Shown: positions 26,973 to 35,902 of the stretch, piece after piece
Numbering within the stretch: the stretch's first letter is position 1
Layout: each line of letters begins with the position of its first letter
NCBI RefSeq assembly: GCF_001984195.1
Contig: NZ_MTQN01000005.1
Coordinates: 62,001 to 126,000 of the forward strand
Reading direction: 5' to 3'
DNA from: Kribbella sp. ALI-6-A
Lineage (GTDB): Bacteria > Actinomycetota > Actinomycetes > Propionibacteriales > Kribbellaceae
Length of the DNA: 64,000 nucleotides
Made by a program: the position numbers and the translations under genes
Notes under the pieces: generated by a model
Database searches by the model: none
What the model was told of the DNA's origin: nothing
Seen by the model: only the letters and a program-made list of their open reading frames with translations

Positions 26973-28388
26973 ATGGCCGCCCACCGCAATCTCTTGCCGC
27001 GAACCACGCCGGCCGCCGCGGGCGTTTCCTCGCGCGCGATCGTCAAGCTGCTGGACGAGCTCGCCGCGGAAGGGGTCGAGTGCCATTCGCTGATGATCGT
27101 GCGGCGCGGGCAGGTCGTTGCTGAAGGGTGGTGGGCGCCGTACTCCGCTGATCGCCCGCATCTCGTCTACTCGTTGACCAAGTCGTTCAGCTCGGTCGCT
27201 GTCGGGCTTGCGGTGGCCGATGGGCTGCTGTCGTTGGACGACCGGGTGGTCGACGTACTGCCTGACCATCTGCCCGCCGACCTGCCCGACCAGGCGCGGC
27301 GGCTCACCGTTCAGCACCTCCTGACCATGACGGCCGGGCACGCGACCGACAGCCTCGCCGGAGCGTGGGAACTCGAGCCCGGCGACCTGATCAAGGGGTT
27401 CCTCCGCGGACCGTTCGAGTACGCCGAGGGAACGCGGCACACCTACGACAACTCGACCACCTTCGTGCTGGCACGCATGGTCGAGCGGGTCACCGGTCGC
27501 GGTCTGCCGGAGCTGCTCGACGAGCGGCTCTTCCACCCGATGGGCATCCACACCGTGGAGTGGGACCGCGTGGCCAGCGGTGCTGCGTTCGGGTTTCACG
27601 GCCTGCATCTCACGACGGAAGCCGTCGCCGCGTTCGGCGAACTGCTGTTGCGCGGCGGCCGGTGGGGTGATCGCCGGCTCGTGCCGCGCGAGTGGCTGGA
27701 GCTCGCGACGCGAAGGCACATCGAGACCCTGCCCCTGCCGAACTGGAGGCCGAACCCCGACTTCCTCTGGGGGTACGGCTACCAGTTCTGGATGTCGCGG
27801 CACGGCTTTCACGGTCACGGCGCCTACGGCCAGTACTGCGTGGTCGTCCCGTCGCACGATGTGGTGATCGCGATGACCGCCTCCAACGAACAGGAGAGCG
27901 CGCTGCCCGGTCTGTTGTGGGACTGCGTACTGCCCGGTCTGGATCACCCGGACAGCGCCCAGGATGACGAGGTGCTCGCGGAGAGGCTGAGGCAATTGTC
28001 CTTCAAGCCGGTCAAGGGATCGGCCGACCGTCATGGTCGCGTCACCGCCAAGATCGGCGCGGACTCCGCACTGCCCGACGGTACGGCGGTGAGCCTCGAT
28101 CCGGTGGACGGCGGTTGGTTGCTGCGGCTCGGCACTTCGATCGAGCTCCCGGTCGGCCACGGGCAATGGCGGGAGAGTTCGCCGCTCGGCCGCCCGATGG
28201 TCGCGGCCGGTGGCTGGCAGGGTGAGCGGTTCATTGCCGAGTTGTTCGTCATCACCTCCCCGCATCGGGTCCGCCTGGTGATCGCGGCCGGCGAAGCGAC
28301 CGCGAGGTGGAACACCGAACCCCTGACCACTCAGAACCTCGAGCTGCATCTGCGGGCACCGTTGATGACCAGGCCCGACGTTTCGTAG
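26973..28388 (+). CDS. Beta-lactamase-class-C-like serine hydrolase
   Basis: 471 residues, no signal peptide, so likely cytosolic. SxxK motif SLTK with nucleophile Ser67 and Lys70; YxN-type motif in HTYDNSTTF near 155; C-terminal HGAYGQYCVV in place of KTG. About 370 residues of penicillin-binding fold are followed by a C-terminal beta domain (LPDGTAVSLDPVDGGWLLRLG). This class includes esterases and D-amino peptidases; true beta-lactamase function is unlikely without export. Confidence 0.85.
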   Translation: MAAHRNLLPRTTPAAAGVSSRAIVKLLDELAAEGVECHSLMIVRRGQVVAEGWWAPYSADRPHLVYSLTKSFSSVAVGLAVADGLLSLDDRVVDVLPDHLPADLPDQARRLTVQHLLTMTAGHATDSLAGAWELEPGDLIKGFLRGPFEYAEGTRHTYDNSTTFVLARMVERVTGRGLPELLDERLFHPMGIHTVEWDRVASGAAFGFHGLHLTTEAVAAFGELLLRGGRWGDRRLVPREWLELATRRHIETLPLPNWRPNPDFLWGYGYQFWMSRHGFHGHGAYGQYCVVVPSHDVVIAMTASNEQESALPGLLWDCVLPGLDHPDSAQDDEVLAERLRQLSFKPVKGSADRHGRVTAKIGADSALPDGTAVSLDPVDGGWLLRLGTSIELPVGHGQWRESSPLGRPMVAAGGWQGERFIAELFVITSPHRVRLVIAAGEATARWNTEPLTTQNLELHLRAPLMTRPDVS

Positions 28389-28429
28389 GTGCGCCGGTTA
28401 ATCGGCTGCGCCCCGCCGCGCGATCGGTC

Positions 28430-28602
28430 TAGGCTTCGGGGCGTGTCCACCCCCGAGGCCGACAGAGGCTAGCCACCGACCGCTCGGTGGCTGCGCTGCT
28501 TCGATCCACAGCCTGTCCGGGCCGTCGGCGATGACTTTCCTCGCGCGGCGGTGACGTCTGCTGCTCCGCCGCGTCCATCGCTCTCGTGGTGCGGAGTCCT
28601 CG
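28430..28602 (+). promoter_or_regulatory. Probable ribosome-mediated attenuator leader of the MFS gene
   Basis: TAGGCT (28430-28435) gives a start near the GTG at 28443, so the leader peptide would be leaderless. After it come a 9-bp hairpin (28471-28479 with 28484-28492) and two mutually exclusive stems: ctccgc 28564-28569 pairs with gcggag 28591-28596, which covers the GGAG ribosome site of the exporter, while 28544-28551 pairs with 28566-28573 and would free it. This is the classic layout for drug-induced translation. Pairings are direct; the mechanism is inferred. Confidence 0.55.
28443..28472 (+). CDS. Nine-codon leader peptide upstream of the MFS exporter
   Basis: GTG TCC ACC CCC GAG GCC GAC AGA GGC TAG, i.e. 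(M)STPEADRG. It resembles the short leader MSTSKNADK that I recall from inducible chloramphenicol exporter genes. Stalling of a drug-bound ribosome here would rearrange the downstream hairpins. Confidence 0.5.
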   Translation: MSTPEADRG

Positions 28603-29754
28603 ATGCCTTTCCTGCTGTACCTGCTCGCCCTGGCCGTGTTCGCCCAGGCGACCTCGGAGTTCATGCTGTCCGGCCTGACCCCGGAGATCGCCACCGATCT
28701 CGGCGTCTCGATCCCGACCGCCGGCTGGCTCACCTCGGCGTTCGCGCTCGGCATGGTCGTCGGTGCGCCGGCGATCGCCGTATTCGGCCGCCGCTGGCCC
28801 CGGCGTACGACGTTGCTGTCGGCACTGACCGTCTTCCTGCTCGCTCACGTCGTCGGTGCGCTCTCCGATGACTTCACCGTTCTGCTGATCACCCGGCTGA
28901 TCGCCGCGCTTTCCAACGCGGGCTTTCTCGCCGTCGCGCTCGCCACCGCGACCACGCTGGTCTCCGCCGACGCCAAGGGCCGCGCGACCGCGGTCCTGCT
29001 GGCCGGTACGACGCTCGCCTGCATCGCCGGCGTACCGGCCGGGGCTTGGCTCGGGCAACACTTCGGCTGGCGTTCGGCGTTCTGGGCGGTCGCGCTGATC
29101 TGCTTGCCCGCTTTGCTCGCCATCCTGCGATCGCTTCCCCGCGCGGGCACCAGCCAGCCGCCCGTCACGCGACTCCGGCCGACGCGGCGCCTGGTCCTCC
29201 TGCTGGTTCTCGGGGCATTGGTGAACGGGGCAACTTTCTGCACCTTCACCTATCTGGCGCCGATCCTGACCGGCGTCACCGGGCTCGATCGCTCCTGGAT
29301 CCCTGCCCTGCTGGCCCTCTTCGGCCTCGGTTCGTTCGCCGGTGTGACCCTCGCCGGCCGGTACGCCGACCGGCGCGCGCAGGGCGTACTGGCTGCTGCG
29401 GGGTGCGCGTTGCTGCTCGGATGGTGTGTCTTCGCCGCGACAGCTCAGCTCGCGGGGTTCGCGATCGCGCTGGTCTTTCTGCAAGGCCTGCTGTCGTTCG
29501 CGGTCGGGTCGGCGCTGATCTCGCTCGCGCTGTACGCCGCTGCCGAGTCGCCTGTCCTGGCGGGCGGTCTGGCCACCGCGGCGCTCAACATGGGCGCCGT
29601 ACTGGGTCCGCTGGCGGGTGGCGTCGGCATCGAGTCGGCGGGCGATCGAGCGCCGCTGTGGTGCAGTGCGGCGCTGGCCGCGGCCGCGCTCGCGGTGGCT
29701 GCTGTCGCGCGCGCTATGGCGCGATCGAGGCAGGGCGAACCCGCCGTGCGGTGA
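28603..29754 (+). CDS. MFS drug exporter (Cmx/CmlR-like, chloramphenicol type)
   Basis: 383 residues, 12 expected membrane helices, DHA1-type major facilitator. The N-terminus MPFLLYLLALAVFAQATSEFMLSGL and the GRRWPRR loop between helices 2 and 3 match chloramphenicol/florfenicol efflux proteins of actinomycetes. The upstream leader with a short peptide and sequestered ribosome site supports a drug-inducible exporter. Actual substrate not shown. ATG at 28603 with GGAG seven bases before. Confidence 0.85.
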   Translation: MPFLLYLLALAVFAQATSEFMLSGLTPEIATDLGVSIPTAGWLTSAFALGMVVGAPAIAVFGRRWPRRTTLLSALTVFLLAHVVGALSDDFTVLLITRLIAALSNAGFLAVALATATTLVSADAKGRATAVLLAGTTLACIAGVPAGAWLGQHFGWRSAFWAVALICLPALLAILRSLPRAGTSQPPVTRLRPTRRLVLLLVLGALVNGATFCTFTYLAPILTGVTGLDRSWIPALLALFGLGSFAGVTLAGRYADRRAQGVLAAAGCALLLGWCVFAATAQLAGFAIALVFLQGLLSFAVGSALISLALYAAAESPVLAGGLATAALNMGAVLGPLAGGVGIESAGDRAPLWCSAALAAAALAVAAVARAMARSRQGEPAVR

Positions 29755-29930
29755 GCGGCGCGACGCGGACCGGTCCGGCGTACGGTGAACCGGCGCAACG
29801 CCGACCGGTCCGGCGTACGCGGGCGGCTTCGGCTAGTCTGGTGGACCGCTCGGCACGGCCGGACTCCGGCCGACGGGCACCGGAGGGACCCGAGTGCAGC
29901 GGGTCCCGTTGAGGGGCACGGGAGTTTCCA
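29755..29930 (+). promoter_or_regulatory. Promoter and long 5' leader of the cold-shock gene
   Basis: Two identical 16-base copies of ACCGGTCCGGCGTACG (29769-29784 and 29804-29819), 35 bases apart, then a TAGTCT -10 hexamer at 29834-29839. The roughly 85-base leader after it can fold (gggaccc...gggtccc near the start codon) as is usual for cold-shock mRNAs. Confidence 0.4.
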
Positions 29931-30131
29931 ATGGTGCGCGGCACCGTGAAGTGGTTCAACGCCGACAAGGGTTACGGGTTCCTGGCGGTCGAGGGACAGG
30001 ACGACGTGTTCGTCCACTGGAGCCGGATCGTCTCCGACGGCTACAAGACGCTCGAGGACGGGCAGCAGGTCGAGTTCGAGGTCGTCGACGGCCCGAAGGG
30101 CCGCGAGGCCGACGCGGTCACCCCGGTCTGA
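29931..30131 (+). CDS. Cold-shock protein, CspA family
   Basis: 66 residues, single-stranded nucleic-acid binding OB fold and RNA chaperone. RNP1 KGYGFL (13-18) and RNP2 VFVHW (26-30) are intact. Followed directly by a strong hairpin terminator. Single-gene unit with its own promoter. Confidence 0.95.
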   Translation: MVRGTVKWFNADKGYGFLAVEGQDDVFVHWSRIVSDGYKTLEDGQQVEFEVVDGPKGREADAVTPV

Positions 30132-30144
30132 CAAGCACGTCGCA

Positions 30145-30188
30145 GCGTCCGAAGACCCGAGGCCAATCGCCTCGGGTTCTTCGGACGC
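30145..30188. terminator. Terminator hairpin downstream of the cold-shock gene
   Basis: 19-bp stem with one bulged T and a five-base loop (30145-30163 with 30169-30188). No T-tract, as is common in actinobacteria. Confidence 0.8.
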
Positions 30189-30297
30189 AAGCTGGGAGAC
30201 GCTGCTGGATCGCCTGTCGAAGCACACCTGACTTGCCGTGGGTTTCGAACTTCGGTAACGTGCCCCACCCCTAGCGACGAATTCCGAGAGCTGGAGG

Positions 30298-31560
30298 GTG
30301 GGGTCCGATCCCACCGAGTTCTTGGAGTTGCTCGTGTTACGGCATCACGATTTCCGGCTGCTGCTCGCCGGACAGACCACCAGCCAGTTGGGCGCCCAGG
30401 TCAGCGGCGTCGCCATCCCGCTGCTGGCGGTTCTCACCCTCGACGCCTCACCCTTCGAGCTGGGCCTGCTCAGCGCGTCGAGCACCCTCGCCTTCGCCCT
30501 GATCGGCCTGCCCGCCGGCGCCTGGGTCGACCGCTGGCGGCGCCGTCCGGTGCTGGTCGCCTCGGACCTGATCCGATGCTTGCTCCTGGCAACCATCCCG
30601 GTCGCCGCCTGGGCCGGCGTACTCACCGTCGCGCAGCTGATCGTGGTCAGCCTGCTGACCGGTTTCGCGCGGGTGTTCTTCGACGTCGGCTACCAGAGCT
30701 ACCTGCCGACAGTGGTCGGCAAGGACCAGGTGCTGGCCGGAAACTCCAGTCTGGAAGCGATCCGCGCGTCCGGCCAGGTGGTCGGACCGGGTCTCGGCGG
30801 CTGGCTCGTCGCGCTGATCGGCGCGGCGAACGTCGTACTGGTTCAGGCCGTGACGTTCGCCGTCTCGGCCGTCTGCCTGCTCGGCATCCGTACGCCGGAA
30901 GCCGCACCCCGGCGTACGAAGGACTCGATGCGGGTGCAGATCCGCGAAGGACTGTCGTTCGTCTGGCGGAGCCGCACGCTGGCCGCGCTGGTCCTGACCA
31001 GCGCGCTCGGCAACTTCGCCTTCGCCCTCGCCTCGGCCGTGACGATGATCTTCCTGATCCGCGACCTGGGCCTGACGCCCACGCTGGTCGGCCTGATCCT
31101 GGCCGGCGGCTCGCTGACCGTGGTGCTCGGCGCGGCGACGACTCCCCGGCTGGCCCGGCGGTTCGGGTCGGCGCGGATCATCTGGCTGGCGCCGCTCGTC
31201 GCCGGTCCGTTCGGTGCGCTGGCGCCGCTCACCAGCGCGGAGTGGCCGGTGTGGTTGGTCGCGCTGGTCATCGTGGTCGGCACCGGCGCCGGCGAGTTCG
31301 GGCAGATCGTCTACTCCATCACGTCGGTCAGCCTGCGGCAGCGGCTGTGCCCGGACCACCTGCTCGGCCGGGTGAACGCGACCACGCGGTTCGCGATCAT
31401 GGCGTTGTTCCCGCTCGGCGGGCTGCTCGGCGGCGTCCTGGGTGAGTACGCCGGTCCGCGCGCGACCTTGACGATCGCGCTCGGGTTGCTGGCCGCGTCG
31501 CCGCTGCCGGCGTACTTGGCGCTGCGGGGCGTCAGGGACGTCGAGCAGGTGGCCGGATAA
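30298..31560 (+). CDS. MFS transporter, EntS/MFS_3 type
   Basis: About 420 residues, 12 expected helices; the GQTTSQLGAQVSGVAIPLLAV start and the WVDRWRRRPVL loop match the MFS_3 group that includes siderophore and macrolide exporters. Start is uncertain: GTG 30298 has GGAG only one base away, and downstream GTG/TTG codons in frame (for example TTG 30322 or GTG 30334) could serve instead. The 3' end overlaps the convergent dehydrogenase gene by 29 bases. Confidence 0.85.
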   Translation: MGSDPTEFLELLVLRHHDFRLLLAGQTTSQLGAQVSGVAIPLLAVLTLDASPFELGLLSASSTLAFALIGLPAGAWVDRWRRRPVLVASDLIRCLLLATIPVAAWAGVLTVAQLIVVSLLTGFARVFFDVGYQSYLPTVVGKDQVLAGNSSLEAIRASGQVVGPGLGGWLVALIGAANVVLVQAVTFAVSAVCLLGIRTPEAAPRRTKDSMRVQIREGLSFVWRSRTLAALVLTSALGNFAFALASAVTMIFLIRDLGLTPTLVGLILAGGSLTVVLGAATTPRLARRFGSARIIWLAPLVAGPFGALAPLTSAEWPVWLVALVIVVGTGAGEFGQIVYSITSVSLRQRLCPDHLLGRVNATTRFAIMALFPLGGLLGGVLGEYAGPRATLTIALGLLAASPLPAYLALRGVRDVEQVAG

Positions 31561-32569
31561 TCGTCACCCCGGCCGGCGTACCGGTGGTCAGCTCGTCGAG
31601 AGCCGCCGGTACGTCGTCCAGGGTGATCGTGCGCGTGATCAGGTCCTGCGGCCGCAGTACGCCGGACGCGACCAGGTCGAGCATCTCGGGGTAGGTGTGC
31701 GCGGCCATGCCGTGGCTGCCGAGCCACTGGAGTTCCTGGCCGATCAGGCGGGACACGTCGAGCTGCACACCGGACGGCAGCAGCCCGACCTGCAGATGTC
31801 TCCCCCGCGGACGCAAGACGGCGAGTGCCTGCTGGACGATCGCGTTGGACCCCAACGCGTCCATCGTCACGCGGGCGCCGCCGCCGGTCAGGTCTCGAAT
31901 CTCCTCGACCGCCGTCGCTCCAGCCTGAACAGTGTCCGCGGCACCGTACTTCCGGGCCAGTTCCAGCGCCGCCGGATTGGTGTCCACGGCAACGACCCGG
32001 GCACCGAGCGCGGCCGCGATCATCACCGCCGACAACCCCACGCCCCCGCACCCGAATACCACGACGTCCTCCCCGGCCCGCACCTTGCCCACCTGGTGCA
32101 CCGCGCGGAACGAGGTCGCGAACCGGCACCCGAGCCCCGCCGCCGTGTCGAAACTCATCTCGTCCGGCAACCGCACCAGATTCACCGGCGCGAACGGCAG
32201 GGCGACGTACTCCGCGAACGATCCCCAGTAGTTGAACCCCGGCTGCAGCTGATTCGGGCAGACCTGATGGTTGCCCTCCCGGCACTGCTCGCACTCCCCA
32301 CACGCGGCAATGAACGGCGTCGTCACCCGATCGCCGATCTCCCACCCGGTCACCCCGTCGCCGATCGCCGCGATCGTCCCCGCCAACTCGTGCCCCGGCA
32401 CGTGCGGCAACACGATGTCCGAGTCGTGCCCCTGCCACCCGTGCCAGTCACTGCGACACAACCCGGTCGCCTCGACCTTCAGCACCACCCCACCGGCAGA
32501 AACCTCCGGCTCCGCGACGTTCTGCACCGCAGGCAGCACTCCGAACCGCTCGACCACAATCGCTCGCAT
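31532..32569 (-). CDS. Zinc-dependent alcohol dehydrogenase family protein
   Basis: Medium-chain dehydrogenase, 345 residues. Catalytic zinc ligands Cys38 and His60-Glu61 (GHELAG); structural zinc lobe with four Cys in CGECEQCREGNHQVC; Rossmann GCGGVGLS. Start set at ATG 32569; two earlier codons are also open. Probably oxidises an alcohol or aldehyde with NAD; substrate unknown. Convergent with the MFS gene and ahead of a small stress-type protein. Confidence 0.9.
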   Translation of the reverse strand: MRAIVVERFGVLPAVQNVAEPEVSAGGVVLKVEATGLCRSDWHGWQGHDSDIVLPHVPGHELAGTIAAIGDGVTGWEIGDRVTTPFIAACGECEQCREGNHQVCPNQLQPGFNYWGSFAEYVALPFAPVNLVRLPDEMSFDTAAGLGCRFATSFRAVHQVGKVRAGEDVVVFGCGGVGLSAVMIAAALGARVVAVDTNPAALELARKYGAADTVQAGATAVEEIRDLTGGGARVTMDALGSNAIVQQALAVLRPRGRHLQVGLLPSGVQLDVSRLIGQELQWLGSHGMAAHTYPEMLDLVASGVLRPQDLITRTITLDDVPAALDELTTGTPAGVTIIRPPARRP

Positions 32570-32649
32570 GCCGCCCATCCTCAGCCACGCGGCCGGTCAC
32601 CGCCAGCCGCCCTGGGCTCGTTGTCGGGCGGCCGGCAGGAGCTGAGCGG

Positions 32650-32940
32650 TCAGCCGACCGGCTGGCGCTGGTAGCTGCGGGCCACCTCGACGCCGAGGAC
32701 CTGAGGGCTGCCGGCCGGTTCGGGGCCGAGGGCCTTGGCAAGGGCCGGGCCGAGGCGTTCGGTGAAGAACCTGTCCGCGTGAGCCTTCGACTCCCACAGG
32801 GTGATCACCCGCAGGCCTTCGGACGACGTACCGACGTAGCGGGCTTCCAGGCCGTCGGGTTCCGGGCCCAGGTGGTCCATCACCTGGTCGAACTGCTCGA
32901 TCGATCCGAACGGCGGGGTGGCGACTGCGATCCACTGCAT
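32650..32940 (-). CDS. Small ABM/dimeric ferredoxin-like protein
   Basis: 96 residues beginning MQWIAVATPPFGSIEQF. Length and pattern (ITLWESKAHADRFFTERLGPAL) fit the antibiotic biosynthesis monooxygenase-like dimeric alpha/beta barrel, but catalytic residues are not diagnostic. Likely a small-molecule enzyme or sensor; 40 bp after it comes another regulator gene. ATG at 32940 has GGAGAC upstream. Confidence 0.65.
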   Translation of the reverse strand: MQWIAVATPPFGSIEQFDQVMDHLGPEPDGLEARYVGTSSEGLRVITLWESKAHADRFFTERLGPALAKALGPEPAGSPQVLGVEVARSYQRQPVG

Positions 32941-33037
32941 GGCTGTCTCCTTCGCTGGTGCGGCCGGTGTTGGCCGTACCAGCAACGCTAGGAAGGCGGG
33001 CCCGCCACGGAATCCGCCGAACGACTCATTTCCTTAC

Positions 33038-35770
33038 TCAGGTGCGCGCGCTCCAGGCGGCGATCTGGCTGCGGGTGGTGAAGCCGAGCTTCGTGAGGAT
33101 GTGCTGGACATGGTTCTGCGCGGTGCGCTCGGACAGCACCAGCCGCTCGGCGATCTGCCGGTTCGTCAGCCCCTCGGCCACCAGCGCGGCGACCTCCGCC
33201 TCGCGGGGGCTGAGACCTCCCGGCGCGTCACCGGCGACCAGCAACGCGGCGGTGCGATCGGCGTACTCGGTCATGCCGAGGGATCTGACGAGCCGGTCGG
33301 CGTCCTGCGCGACAGCCGATGCGCGGTGGCGGTCTCCCGGGCCGTTCCGCGTGCGCAGCGCGACCGCGAGGTGGTACTCGGCTTCGGCGACGAACCCGGG
33401 AGCACCGGCGCTCTCGGCCTGCCGAACGGCCACCGTCAAGTCGTCGACGGCCGGGTCGAGGCGTCCGAGCACGGCCGCGGCCCGTCCGAGGGCGAGCTCG
33501 ACCGGCCCCATGTACGCCACCCCGTTGCCGACCGCGTGCTCGCCGCGGAACGGTTCGAGCCGCTCGACCAGTACGGCGAGGTCGTCGTGCCGCCCGAGCC
33601 CGGCACACGCCAGCGCGGCGTACACGTAGCCGGGCAGGACGAAAAACGCCGGCAGCGACCAGGTCTCGATCGGTCCGGCCCGCCGGTACGACGCCGCGGC
33701 CTCGTCCGGCAGACCCAGGCACAATTGCAAGTAGGCCCGGGACAGCTGGGCCATCGTGGCGAACCGCGGCGGCGGGTCGAACGCCTGCCGCGCGAAAGCC
33801 GCCGCGTCCTCGGACACCCCGACGTGACCCGCGAGGGCGGTCAGCAAGGCGAAGTACGCGCCCGACGCCGGCGCGGGCTCGACCACCCGCATCCGGTCGA
33901 ATCCCCGGCGCGCGATCGCATGCGCGTCGGCGTACCGGCCGCGGGCCTGGGCCAGGCAGGCCGCGACGCGATCGTGGTGCCAGGCGCCGACCGGGCCACC
34001 GAGCCGTTCGACCGCGACCCGCAACGCGGGAAGCTCCTCGACGGCCGTCGCCAGCCGGCCGCTCTCGATCAGCGCGTCGAGTCGCCAGAGCCAACCCCAC
34101 ATCGCCGCCCGGGCACTGTCGGTCCGCCGGGCGAGCGACAGCATCTCGGCCGCCAGCTCCAGCCGTTCGGCGCGCCCGGCCGGACCTGGGCAGGCCTCTT
34201 GCCGGGCCCGCAGCGCGTCCGTCAGGGCGAGGTCGTCGTGCGAGGCACGCGCCAGGCCGAGCGCTTCGGCGCTGAGCACGTCGAGCCGCTCCTGCTCGCC
34301 GTCGTAGAAGGCCAAATGGCTGCGTTGGGCCAGGAGCCGGGCCCTGAGGGCGTCGTCCTGCGGGGTCGCGAGCGCTTCCTCGCACAGTCTCTTGGCCGTC
34401 GCGTTGATCGCCGGATCGGGAACGGCTTCCAGCACCAGCGCGGCCTCGGCCTGCTGCTCCGGGGCCTGCGCCGCCTCGGCCGCAGCGGCCGCCGCCGTCA
34501 CGCACGCCTGCAGGTCGCCCGCCAGGTACGCCGCCCGCCCGAGCGCCGCCTGGATCGCGGATCTCTCCGCCGCCGGCAAAGGTGTCGTCGCCAACGCCTC
34601 CCGGTAGAGCCGAGCACCTTGCTCGTACGCGAGGCGCCGTACCGCGTCGTCCGCGGCCCGCACCAGCCACCGCCGCGCCGTTTCACCTTCGCCGTAGGCC
34701 GCCAACTCGGCGCGGTGCCGGGCGATGTCGGCGAGATGCTCGGACAGGTCGGCCGCGAACTCGGCCTCCAGCACCTCGGCCACGCGCCGGTGCAGGGCGC
34801 ACAGGTCAGCGGTTGCGAGTGACGCCTCGACCGCATCGCGGGTGAGCGCGTGGACGAAGCGGTGCTCCCCGCCGGCGCCGACGCGATCCACGAGCCCCGA
34901 CGCCACGGCTTCGTCGATCAGCGGCAGACACTGTTCGACCGGCCGGCCGAGCACGGCCGCCACAAGGCCGGCGCGGAAGTCGCGGCCGATGATCGCCGCT
35001 GCCTGCACCAGTCGGCGGCAGTCCGGGCTGGTCCGCTCCAGCCGCGCGCCGACGATGTCGAGCACGCTGCGCGGCGGCCGGTCCGGGCGCCACGAGCCGT
35101 CGGCCATCGCGCGGGCCACCTCGCGGACGAACAGCGGGTTCCCGCCGGTGATCTCGTGCACCCGTCGCGCCTGCTCGTCCGTTGCCGTTGGCAACTGCAG
35201 ACGCACTTCTGTCGGATCCAAACCCCGCAGGACAAGGCGTTCCACCGACGGCGCGCGGAGCAACTCCGGCATCACCCGCGCCGTCACCGGCTCGAAGTCG
35301 CGCAGCGTCGCGAGCACGAGAACGCGCAGGGAGGTCACCTGGTCGGCGAGATGCCGCAGGACCAGGAGCGAGCCCTCGTCGGCCCGGTGCACATCATCGA
35401 GTACGACGACCAGTCCGTTCTCACCCGCTGCCCGCGCCACGGCCTGAACGACGTCCTCGAGCAGCTTGAACCGGTCCTCGGTCTCCGCAGCAGTCAACGC
35501 GTCGGCACCGACCGAACGAAGCACCTGCCGCCACGGCCAGTACGCCGGCGCACCTTGGGTCTCGACGCACCGCCCCCACGCCACCGTGGCTCCCGCCGCC
35601 AGCGCCACTCCCGCCACTTCCTGCGCCAGCCGGGTCTTTCCGATCCCGGCCTCACCACTGCACAGCACCAGCCGGCCGGCGCCGTCGCGCGCCTGGTCCA
35701 CCCAGCCGCGGAGCAACCCGAGCTCATGCCTCCGCCCGACGATCCCGTCGCCCTGTACCGGCGTACTCAC
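33038..35770 (-). CDS. Large LuxR-family ATPase regulator (LAL/MalT-like)
   Basis: 910 residues. N-terminal AAA+/STAND ATPase with Walker A GEAGIGKT (39-46) and Walker B VVVLDDVH; a winged helix and a long middle of TPR-like helices (about 340-840); C-terminal LuxR helix-turn-helix (LSPREAEVAALVAEGLTNRQIAERL, near 850-875). Signal is unknown; LAL regulators often switch on antibiotic or sugar genes. GTG at 35770 chosen because it gives the usual start just before VGRRHELGLL; an earlier GTG-like start at 35812 is possible. Confidence 0.88.
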   Translation of the reverse strand: MSTPVQGDGIVGRRHELGLLRGWVDQARDGAGRLVLCSGEAGIGKTRLAQEVAGVALAAGATVAWGRCVETQGAPAYWPWRQVLRSVGADALTAAETEDRFKLLEDVVQAVARAAGENGLVVVLDDVHRADEGSLLVLRHLADQVTSLRVLVLATLRDFEPVTARVMPELLRAPSVERLVLRGLDPTEVRLQLPTATDEQARRVHEITGGNPLFVREVARAMADGSWRPDRPPRSVLDIVGARLERTSPDCRRLVQAAAIIGRDFRAGLVAAVLGRPVEQCLPLIDEAVASGLVDRVGAGGEHRFVHALTRDAVEASLATADLCALHRRVAEVLEAEFAADLSEHLADIARHRAELAAYGEGETARRWLVRAADDAVRRLAYEQGARLYREALATTPLPAAERSAIQAALGRAAYLAGDLQACVTAAAAAAEAAQAPEQQAEAALVLEAVPDPAINATAKRLCEEALATPQDDALRARLLAQRSHLAFYDGEQERLDVLSAEALGLARASHDDLALTDALRARQEACPGPAGRAERLELAAEMLSLARRTDSARAAMWGWLWRLDALIESGRLATAVEELPALRVAVERLGGPVGAWHHDRVAACLAQARGRYADAHAIARRGFDRMRVVEPAPASGAYFALLTALAGHVGVSEDAAAFARQAFDPPPRFATMAQLSRAYLQLCLGLPDEAAASYRRAGPIETWSLPAFFVLPGYVYAALACAGLGRHDDLAVLVERLEPFRGEHAVGNGVAYMGPVELALGRAAAVLGRLDPAVDDLTVAVRQAESAGAPGFVAEAEYHLAVALRTRNGPGDRHRASAVAQDADRLVRSLGMTEYADRTAALLVAGDAPGGLSPREAEVAALVAEGLTNRQIAERLVLSERTAQNHVQHILTKLGFTTRSQIAAWSART

Positions 35771-35902
35771 CCGACCAGCATCACCCACCACCGCCACTAC
35801 GGGAAGCACCACTGAAGGTGACGGCTCTGGGAGACGACTGCCCAGCGGCCACCAAAACTACACTCAGCTGTTCGAGCGAGTTCGAGGAAGGAGTGCCGGG
35901 TC

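Noticed and set aside
30241..30297. Strong promoter assignment for the second MFS gene
   Set aside because: No convincing -10/-35 pair; only GGAGGG next to the GTG was seen, too close for a good ribosome site.
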